From positions 1 to 64,000 of the forward strand of contig NZ_FCOG02000012.1 of assembly GCF_001544975.2 (NCBI RefSeq): a stretch of 64,000 nucleotides of DNA, given 5' to 3'. This document shows positions 58,013 through 64,000 of this stretch, one piece after another. The stretch comes from Caballeronia arationis (lineage in GTDB: Bacteria > Pseudomonadota > Gammaproteobacteria > Burkholderiales > Burkholderiaceae). Position 1 is the stretch's first letter. Every line of letters starts with the position of its first letter. Under the pieces are notes generated by a model. It did no database searches. It was given only the letters and a program-made list of their open reading frames with translations, and was not told where the DNA came from. Both the position numbers and the translations under genes were made by a program.

Positions 58013-58343
58013 GGTGACGTCCGATGCGGGAAAGGCCATATTTTACGCCACCGCCGATGGACGGGCGGTAATCGATTTGCAGGGAGTGTGCTTCGGGCCT
58101 TAGTCTTCCGGACGAATGGCGCGCTGCGGGCCGCCGGTCGATACTGAAAGCGTTGCAACGCTACGGCGCGAATTCTGTACAGAAATAAGTACTATGCCGA
58201 TCATGAAGCCAGCCATGGCTTTCTAAGATCACATGCTGTCTACGCGCATGTCGGCGACGTGGTTTATCTGCCGGGCGTTCGCCACGCCCGGCAAGTGCCT
58301 CTCGATTTCGAACATCTCTCGTACGGTGGCCGCTGGCGGGAGC
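58013..58343. other. Intergenic region between ribE and ribBX
   Basis: 331 bases, probably carrying the promoter of the ribBX-ribH-nusB unit. It has a strong 9-base hairpin GCCGGGCGT/ACGCCCGGC at 58270-58292 shortly after ribE, without a T run. I looked for the FMN riboswitch (RFN) sequence on both strands and do not find its conserved core. Confidence 0.5.
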
Positions 58344-58982
58344 TCAACCCGCGCTGACGTCGTTTCCCGTTCCCGACACGCTCAGGATCCGCTCCACATA
58401 CCGCGCGATCAGATCGATTTCGAGATTTACCTTCGATCCCGCTGCGAGCGCCTTGAGCGTCGTCACTTCGACGGTGTGCGGAATCAGGTTGATCGAGAAT
58501 TCGCAGCCATCCGGGCGATCCGTCACCGAGTTGACCGTCAGGCTCACGCCGTTCACCGTGACGGAACCCTTGTAGGCCAGATACTTGCCGATGTCGCGCG
58601 AAGCGAGCACCCGCAGTTCGTGCGATTCGCCGACGCGCTCGAAGCGGGTGACTTCGCCGAGTCCGTCGACGTGGCCCGACACCAGGTGCCCGCCGAGCCG
58701 GTCGTGCGCGCGCAGCGCCTTCTCCAGATTCACTTCGCCGGCTGCGCCAAGACCTGCCGTCTTGTTCAGGCTTTCGCGCGAGACGTCGACATCGAACGAA
58801 TTCGCCGATTTCTCGATCACCGTCATGCACGCGCCCTGGATCGCGATGCTGTCGCCGAGTTCGACGTCCGCGAGATCGAGTCCGCCCGCGGCGACCGTCA
58901 GCCGCACGCCGGCTTCGGGTTCCGTGCCGAGCGGCGTGATCTTTTCGATGCGGCCGACTGCCGCGACAATTCCGGTGAACAT
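58344..58982 (-). CDS. ribE: Riboflavin synthase alpha chain
   Basis: A 212-residue enzyme that converts two lumazines to riboflavin. Two lumazine-binding barrels are visible: MFTGIVAAVGRIEKI ... DSIAIQGACMTV and HLVSGHVDGLGEV ... GSVTVNGVSLTVNSV. Length and start are standard. It follows ribD by 22 bases in the hemL-ribD-ribE chain. Confidence 0.96.
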   Translation of the reverse strand: MFTGIVAAVGRIEKITPLGTEPEAGVRLTVAAGGLDLADVELGDSIAIQGACMTVIEKSANSFDVDVSRESLNKTAGLGAAGEVNLEKALRAHDRLGGHLVSGHVDGLGEVTRFERVGESHELRVLASRDIGKYLAYKGSVTVNGVSLTVNSVTDRPDGCEFSINLIPHTVEVTTLKALAAGSKVNLEIDLIARYVERILSVSGTGNDVSAG

Positions 58983-59004
58983 CGAGCTTCCTCGCGTAGG
59001 TCGA

Positions 59005-60117
59005 TCAAAGTGAGGCGTGCGCTTCGACGAAGCGCGCCAGGATCCGCAGATCGTCGCCGAGACGATCGATGCGGTGAAACTTCAGGTGCGGCCGCGCGTC
59101 GAGCGTGCCAGGCGGGACGAAATCGAACATGCCGGGTGCGTTGCCGAGCAGGCTCGGCGCGAGATAGACGAGCAGTTCGTCCACGCAGCCTTCGCGCAGC
59201 AGCGAGCCGTTCAGCTTGTGACCCGCTTCGACGTGCAATTCGTTGATGCCGCGATCGGCGAGCACGGTCAGCATGCCGGGCAGGTCCACCTTGCCGTGCT
59301 CGTTCGTCAGTTCGACGAGATCGGCGCCGCGCTCGCGAAGCAGGGCCGCGCGCGACGGCTCGGCGTCGTTGCCGTGGAACACCCACGGCGGCGCGCCTTC
59401 CAGAATCTTCGCGCCAAGCGGAACGTCGAGCCGGCTGTCGATCAGGACGCGCTGCGGCTGACGCGGCGTATCGACGGCGCGCACGGTCAGCTGCGGATCG
59501 TCCTCGCGCACCGTGCCGATGCCAGTCAGGATCGCGCATGCGCGGGCGCGCCACGCGTGGCCGTCGGCGCGCGCGTCCTCGCCCGTGATCCACTGGCTCT
59601 CGCCCGAAGGCAAGCCCGTGCGCCCGTCGAGCGTCGCCGCGACTTTCATGCGAACCCACGGCCGGCGGCGCGTCATGCGTGAGACGAATCCGATGTTCAT
59701 CTCATACGCTTCATTCGAAAGCAGCCCGCAGCGCACGTCGATACCCGCGTCGCGCAGCATCGTGAGGCCGCGTCCGGAGACGGAGGGATTCGGATCCTCC
59801 ATCGCAGCGATCACTTTCTCGACGCGCGCGTCGATCAGCGCCTGCGCGCACGGCGGAGTGCGGCCGAAGTGGCTGCACGGCTCCAGCGTGACGTAGGCGG
59901 TGGCGCCGCGCGGGTCGTTGCCGCGCGCGCGGGCGTCCTTCAGCGCGCGGACTTCGGCGTGATCCTGGCCGGCCGGCTGCGTAAAGCCCGTGCCGATCAC
60001 CTCGCCGTTCTTGACCAGCACGCAGCCGACGCGCGGATTCGGTGTCGTCGTGTACATGCCGCGCGCGGCGAGCGCCAGCGCGCGTTCCATGTAGGTGAAA
60101 TCGGTCTGGGAGAACAT
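59005..60117 (-). CDS. ribD: Bifunctional riboflavin deaminase/reductase RibD
   Basis: A 370-residue two-domain enzyme. The N-terminal deaminase (about 1-145) has the zinc site HAEVRALKDA and PCSHFGRTPPC. The C-terminal reductase (about 146-365) has ATLDGRTGLPSGESQWITG and GGH-type NADPH contacts (VEAGHKLNGSLL). Together they carry out two middle steps of riboflavin synthesis. It starts 19 bases after hemL. Confidence 0.95.
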   Translation of the reverse strand: MFSQTDFTYMERALALAARGMYTTTPNPRVGCVLVKNGEVIGTGFTQPAGQDHAEVRALKDARARGNDPRGATAYVTLEPCSHFGRTPPCAQALIDARVEKVIAAMEDPNPSVSGRGLTMLRDAGIDVRCGLLSNEAYEMNIGFVSRMTRRRPWVRMKVAATLDGRTGLPSGESQWITGEDARADGHAWRARACAILTGIGTVREDDPQLTVRAVDTPRQPQRVLIDSRLDVPLGAKILEGAPPWVFHGNDAEPSRAALLRERGADLVELTNEHGKVDLPGMLTVLADRGINELHVEAGHKLNGSLLREGCVDELLVYLAPSLLGNAPGMFDFVPPGTLDARPHLKFHRIDRLGDDLRILARFVEAHASL

Positions 60118-60136
60118 CGTCCGGGCAGCCTTCGCG

Positions 60137-61420
60137 TCAGGCCGCGAGCGCGGCGAACACGCGGCGCGCGGCGTCGAGCGTCGCGTCGATCACGGCGTCG
60201 TCGTGGGCACTCGAGACGAAGCCCGCTTCGTACGCCGACGGCGCGAAGTACACGCCTTCGTCCAGCATCGCGTGGAAGAACGCATTGAAGCGCTTCGTGT
60301 CGCCTTGCGTGACTTCGGCGAAGCTCGCCGGGACGGTCTCCGAGAAATAGAGGCCGAACATGCCGCCGAGCGCATCGGCGACGAACGGCACTTTCGCCTC
60401 CCGCGCGGCGGCGGTAAGGCCGTCGGTCAGGCGCTTGGTCTGCTTCCCCAACTGCGCGTGGAAGCCCGGCTTCTGGATCAGCTGCAGTGTCTTGAGGCCG
60501 GCCGCGACCGCGATCGGATTGCCGGACAGCGTGCCCGCCTGATAGACGCCGCCGAGAGGCGCGAGATGGGCCATGATGTCGCGACGTCCGCCGAACGCGG
60601 CCGCCGGCATGCCGCCGCCGATCACCTTGCCGAGGCACGTCAGGTCCGGCTTGATGCCGTACAGCTCCTGCGCGCCGCCGAGCGCCACGCGAAAACCGCA
60701 CATCACTTCGTCGAAGATCAGCACCGAGCCGTACTCGTTGCAACGCGCGGAGAGCGCCTGCAGGAACTCGGGCGTCGCGCGTACGAGGTTCATGTTGCCC
60801 GCGACCGGCTCGACGATCACCGAAGCGATTTCATTGCCGAACGCCGCGAACGCCTCGTTCAGCTGCTCGATGTTGTTGTATTCGAGGACGGTGGTGTGTT
60901 TCGCGATATCGGCCGGCACGCCCGCCGAGGTCGGATTGCCGAACGTGAGCAGCCCCGAGCCCGCCTTGACGAGCAGGCTGTCCGCGTGGCCGTGATAGCA
61001 GCCTTCGAACTTGACGATGCGGCTTCGGCCCGTGAAGCCGCGCGCGAGACGCAGCGCGCTCATCGTGGCCTCGGTACCGCTCGACACCATGCGCACCTGT
61101 TCGATCGACGGCACGAGCTTGCAGATTTCCTCGGCGATCTCGATTTCAGCTTCGGTCGGCGCGCCGAACGAGAAGCCGTTGCCCAGCACGCGCTGGACCG
61201 CTTCCAGCACTTCCGGATGCACGTGGCCCAGGATCATCGGGCCCCACGAGCCGATGTAGTCGATATACCGCTGGCCATCGGCGTCCCAGAAGTACGGGCC
61301 CTGCGCGCGCTCGATGAAGCGAGGCGTTCCGCCGACCGAGCGGAACGCCCGCACCGGCGAATTGACGCCGCCGGGGATGGTCTGCTGGGCGCGATCGAAG
61401 AGAGCTTGATTCTTGGACAT
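60137..61420 (-). CDS. hemL: Glutamate-1-semialdehyde 2,1-aminomutase
   Basis: A 427-residue PLP enzyme making 5-aminolevulinate, the first heme precursor, from glutamate semialdehyde by the C5 route. It has [19 protein letters not shown] at the start, [19 protein letters not shown], and the PLP lysine in [12 protein letters not shown] start at ATG 61420. It leads a leftward unit with ribD and ribE, so heme and flavin synthesis are linked here. Confidence 0.95.
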   Translation of the reverse strand: MSKNQALFDRAQQTIPGGVNSPVRAFRSVGGTPRFIERAQGPYFWDADGQRYIDYIGSWGPMILGHVHPEVLEAVQRVLGNGFSFGAPTEAEIEIAEEICKLVPSIEQVRMVSSGTEATMSALRLARGFTGRSRIVKFEGCYHGHADSLLVKAGSGLLTFGNPTSAGVPADIAKHTTVLEYNNIEQLNEAFAAFGNEIASVIVEPVAGNMNLVRATPEFLQALSARCNEYGSVLIFDEVMCGFRVALGGAQELYGIKPDLTCLGKVIGGGMPAAAFGGRRDIMAHLAPLGGVYQAGTLSGNPIAVAAGLKTLQLIQKPGFHAQLGKQTKRLTDGLTAAAREAKVPFVADALGGMFGLYFSETVPASFAEVTQGDTKRFNAFFHAMLDEGVYFAPSAYEAGFVSSAHDDAVIDATLDAARRVFAALAA

Positions 61421-61532
61421 GGATGAAGGCCTGCGCTGAAAGTGAATGCTGAAGCCTGAAGAGCCGGGCATGAAGCGCGATGTCGCGAATGCGGATCGAC
61501 GAAGGGCCGGACGGCGGGCTCAACGGCGGAAA

Positions 61533-62048
61533 TCAGGATGAAATTGTACCGGAGTCGTCCGGATCGGGCGGGGACGACCGCGCCGCCGCGACCGAAGCCG
61601 ACGGCCGCGAGCGTCGGCCCGTGCGCTGTGTCCAGAGCTTTTCGAGCGCGCCTTCGGCCATCGGCTTGATGACCGTGCCCGAACCCTGTGCGTCCCACGT
61701 CTGCACGGAGAACGGATGGGCGCGCAACTCGTCGCGCGTGACGACCACGCGCTCGTGCGCATCGACGAGAAAGTCGTACACGAAGTCGATACACAGCCGA
61801 TAGCCGCGCTTTCTCGATGCATCCGGCACTTCGTACGGCGCGCGGGTCACGTAGCCCGACGCGAACACGCCCTTCGGTTCCGCTGCGACGCGATGCACGA
61901 ACACGCGGTCGCCCGGCATGAGGCTGCGCGACGTTCCGCAGCCCCACGCGTCGGTCACGGCTTCGCCCGCGGCGACGCGCCGCGCGAGCGCGGGCAACTC
62001 GGGCCAGGGCCATTTTTTCGGGCTCCAGATCAGCAGGAAGGCGGTCAT
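61533..62048 (-). CDS. EVE-domain-like protein
   Basis: A 171-residue protein. Its start MTAFLLIWSPKKWPWPELPA, the stretch GDRVFVHRVAAEPKGVFASG and the rest of the first 130 residues suggest a PUA-like EVE fold, which often reads modified bases. The C-terminal 30 residues are low-complexity and probably disordered. The function is unknown. It is divergent from the MFS gene. Confidence 0.7.
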   Translation of the reverse strand: MTAFLLIWSPKKWPWPELPALARRVAAGEAVTDAWGCGTSRSLMPGDRVFVHRVAAEPKGVFASGYVTRAPYEVPDASRKRGYRLCIDFVYDFLVDAHERVVVTRDELRAHPFSVQTWDAQGSGTVIKPMAEGALEKLWTQRTGRRSRPSASVAAARSSPPDPDDSGTISS

Positions 62049-62218
62049 GCGCGCGCGTCGTCGTGAAAGCGATCCCAAAAGCTTACCGGATCATGGGGAC
62101 GGATGAGCGCAAGGCCTCGCGTACAATGGCCTTTCGCCGGCCGGCCCGCGTTGTGTCGAGTCCTCACTCTGGACCGGCAGCGCTGGCCCGCCGTTCCGCC
62201 ACATTCCCGTCGATTCCC

Positions 62219-63433
62219 ATGTCCCACACCACGCGGCGCCGTCCCGATGCGCGTCTGATTCTGTTGCTCGGCGCGCTCGCCGCGTGCGGCCCGTTGTCGA
62301 TCGACATGTATCTGCCGAGCCTGCCGTCGCTCGCGGCGGCCTTCGGGACCAGCGCGGCCGCCGCGCAAAGCACGCTGACGAGTTTCATGGCCGGCTTCTC
62401 GGTCGGCATGCTGCTGTACGGGCCGCTGTCCGACGCATACGGCCGCCGGCCGGTCCTGCTCGGCGGCATCGCGCTCTATACGGTGGCGAGCATCGCGTGC
62501 GTGGCGGCGTTCTCCATCGATGCGCTGATTTTCGTGCGCTTCCTGCAGGCGCTCGGCGCGGGCGCGGCGTCCGTGCTCGCACGCGCGATCGCCCGCGATG
62601 CGCACGAGCCCACCGACGCCGCCCGCGTCCTCTCGATGCTTTCCATCGTCACGTCGATCGGGCCTCTGCTCGCGCCGCTGATCGGCGGGCAGTTGCTGCT
62701 GATCGGCGGCTGGCGCGTCGTGTTCGTAGCGCTGACGCTGTTCGGCGCGGTGTGCGCTGTGACCGCGTTCCTGCGCGTGCCGGAAACCTGGCCGCGCGAG
62801 AAGCGGGCGAGCTCGGCGGTCGGGCGCTCGTTCGCTGCCTACGGGCACCTGCTCGCCGATCCCGTCACGTGGGGCCACATGCTGTGCGGGGGAATGGCGT
62901 TCGCGTCGATGTTCGCTTACATCACCGCGACGCCTTTCGTCTATATCGACTACTTCCACGTCAAGCCGCAGCACTACGGACTGCTGTTCGGGCTGAACAT
63001 CATCGGGATCATCGCGGGCAACGTGCTCAATACGCGGCTCGTCGGCCGGCTCGGCTCGCTGAAGATGATTTCCGCCGCGGCGTTCGTCAGCGTGGTCGCG
63101 GCGCTCGCGGTCGCGCTCGTGTGCCTGACGGGGTGGGGCGGACTGTGGTCGATCGTCGTGTGTCTTTTCTTCGTCGTCGGCGTGGTGGGTCTTCTGTCGG
63201 CGAACTGCACCACCGATCTCATGCACCGCTACCCCCGCAACGCGGGCGCGGCGGCGGCGCTCTTCGGCGCCGTGCAGCTCGCGCTCGGCGCGCTCGCTAG
63301 TCTCGCGGTCGGGCTCTTTCACGACGGCACGCCGAACGGCATGGGCATCGTGATCGGTGTTTCCGGCCTGCTGACTTTCGTGGGACGCACGCTCGTGCTG
63401 CGCTGGCACGAGAAGCCGACGCGGACGATCTGA
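62219..63433 (+). CDS. Bcr/CflA family MFS multidrug exporter
   Basis: A 404-residue, 12-helix inner-membrane antiporter. The signature near the first helix is LSIDMYLPSLPSLAAAFG, and motif A is in GPLSDAYGRRPVLLGG. Members export chloramphenicol, bicyclomycin or other drugs, and some export amino acids; the substrate is not readable. I chose ATG 62219 because the conserved part begins there. Confidence 0.9.
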   Translation: MSHTTRRRPDARLILLLGALAACGPLSIDMYLPSLPSLAAAFGTSAAAAQSTLTSFMAGFSVGMLLYGPLSDAYGRRPVLLGGIALYTVASIACVAAFSIDALIFVRFLQALGAGAASVLARAIARDAHEPTDAARVLSMLSIVTSIGPLLAPLIGGQLLLIGGWRVVFVALTLFGAVCAVTAFLRVPETWPREKRASSAVGRSFAAYGHLLADPVTWGHMLCGGMAFASMFAYITATPFVYIDYFHVKPQHYGLLFGLNIIGIIAGNVLNTRLVGRLGSLKMISAAAFVSVVAALAVALVCLTGWGGLWSIVVCLFFVVGVVGLLSANCTTDLMHRYPRNAGAAAALFGAVQLALGALASLAVGLFHDGTPNGMGIVIGVSGLLTFVGRTLVLRWHEKPTRTI

Positions 63434-63442
63434 CGGCAGCCG

Positions 63443-64000
63443 TCAGGCCGCCGCGCCTCCGATCGTCGCTTTCAGGAAAGTGAAAGCGGTTGCCTCGACA
63501 CGCGCGACTGCTTCCGGCTCGACGCCCGCTCCGTGACCGCCGTCGCGGTTCTCCAGATACCACACGCGCTCATGGCCCTGCGTCTGCATCCGCGCCGTCA
63601 TCTTGCGGGCGTGGCCGGGATGCACGCGGTCGTCCGTCGTCGATGACGTCAGCAGCACGGGCGGATAGTGCGCCTCCGGCTTTACGTTCTGATACGGCGA
63701 ATACGTCAACAGGAAGCGTAGATCGGCGGCTTCGTCGGGATCGCCGTATTCGTCGATCCACGACGCCCCCTGCAACAGCAGATGAAAGCGCGACATGTCG
63801 AGGAGCGGCACCTCGGAGAGCACCGCGCCGAACAGCTCGGGCCGCTGAATCATGGCGACACCCGTCAGCAGGCCGCCGTTGCTGCCCCCGCGGATCGCAA
63901 GTTGCTTTGCCGTCGTCACGCCCGAATCGATCAGCGCGACGGCTACCGCGATGAAATCGTCGAAGGAGACCTGGCGCTTTTCGCGCTGCGCGGCCTGATG
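63443..64000 (-). CDS. Prolyl oligopeptidase family (S9) serine peptidase, C-terminal part
   Basis: A partial gene that runs off the right end of the window (5' part missing). The visible 185 residues contain all three catalytic residues of the alpha/beta hydrolase domain: Ser in RGGSNGGLL, Asp in TTDDRVHPGHARKM and His in NRDGGHGAG. The protein cleaves short proline-containing peptides. It converges on the MFS gene. Confidence 0.9.
   Translation of the reverse strand, partial: HQAAQREKRQVSFDDFIAVAVALIDSGVTTAKQLAIRGGSNGGLLTGVAMIQRPELFGAVLSEVPLLDMSRFHLLLQGASWIDEYGDPDEAADLRFLLTYSPYQNVKPEAHYPPVLLTSSTTDDRVHPGHARKMTARMQTQGHERVWYLENRDGGHGAGVEPEAVARVEATAFTFLKATIGGAAA

Noticed and set aside
58270..58292. 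Strong GC hairpin after ribE as an intrinsic terminator
   Set aside because: There is no T run on the relevant strand; noted only as a hairpin in the intergenic description.
58013..58343. FMN riboswitch upstream of ribBX
   Set aside because: This is the usual location, and a CCGGCGG stretch is present, but the conserved core (GGGGUGAAAUUCCC-like block and the AGUCCGGAUG end) is missing on both strands.

Overview
The window is a GC-rich, gene-dense piece of chromosome from a betaproteobacterium of the Burkholderiaceae (Burkholderia, Paraburkholderia or Caballeronia type). Protein sequences, the RdgB-RNase PH-HemW block, the gmk-rpoZ-spoT order, the OmpC-like porin and the hemL-rib-nusB block all fit that family. 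There are about 60 protein genes, six tRNA genes and no rRNA, CRISPR array, transposase or prophage. Almost all of it is core chromosome; the one clearly accessory-looking spot is about 28.2-29.4 kb.

Layout. 0-4 kb: tRNA-Ser(TGA), then a leftward chain of overlapping genes rph-rdgB-hemW-MFS exporter. 4.3-9.3 kb: rightward yicC-gmk-rpoZ-spoT and a NinX-like small protein gene. 9.3-9.8 kb: three tRNA-Arg(ACG) genes in a 173-base tandem repeat. 9.9-16.2 kb: greB, a porin with a candidate small RNA beside it, a cold-shock gene with a clear promoter and leader, a DnaQ/GIY-YIG fusion nuclease, a secreted chorismate mutase, a 49-residue protein gene and tRNA-Thr(CGT). 16.3-21.2 kb: fbp, pepN and a DUF4136 lipoprotein gene.

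21.4-27.6 kb holds the most unusual content: six tightly packed rightward genes for phosphonate (C-P bond) biosynthesis. PEP mutase, fused to a nucleotidyltransferase domain, and phosphonopyruvate decarboxylase would make phosphonoacetaldehyde. A second nucleotidyltransferase, a CDP-alcohol phosphatidyltransferase, a flippase-like membrane protein and an Fe(II)/2-oxoglutarate oxygenase suggest activation, transfer to a membrane lipid, handling in the membrane and hydroxylation. My reading is a phosphonolipid pathway; no transaminase is in the cluster.

28.2-29.4 kb: a broken gene (an in-frame TAG plus a 4-base duplication) followed by a small intact partner. 29.4-38.2 kb: a complete leftward purine-degradation operon xdhA-xdhB-xdhC-adenine deaminase-NCS2 permease-guaD, with paired inverted repeats upstream that look like an operator. 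38.5-49.5 kb: dsbB, amidase, hemN, a YkgJ-type protein, a DUF1439 protein, uppP, trmB, tRNA-Gly(CCC), yggT, an EthD-like protein, a DUF2520 protein, two small proteins and a threonine-dehydratase-like enzyme. 49.5-52.8 kb: leftward ubiD-asparaginase-LysE exporter. 53-54.5 kb: a lytic transglycosylase gene behind a long structured leader. 54.6-62 kb: leftward EVE-like gene, hemL, ribD, ribE, ribBX, ribH, nusB and an aminotransferase gene. 62.2-64 kb: a Bcr/CflA exporter and the C-terminal part of a prolyl oligopeptidase that runs off the window.

All functions are read from sequence motifs and gene order alone; no searches were run.
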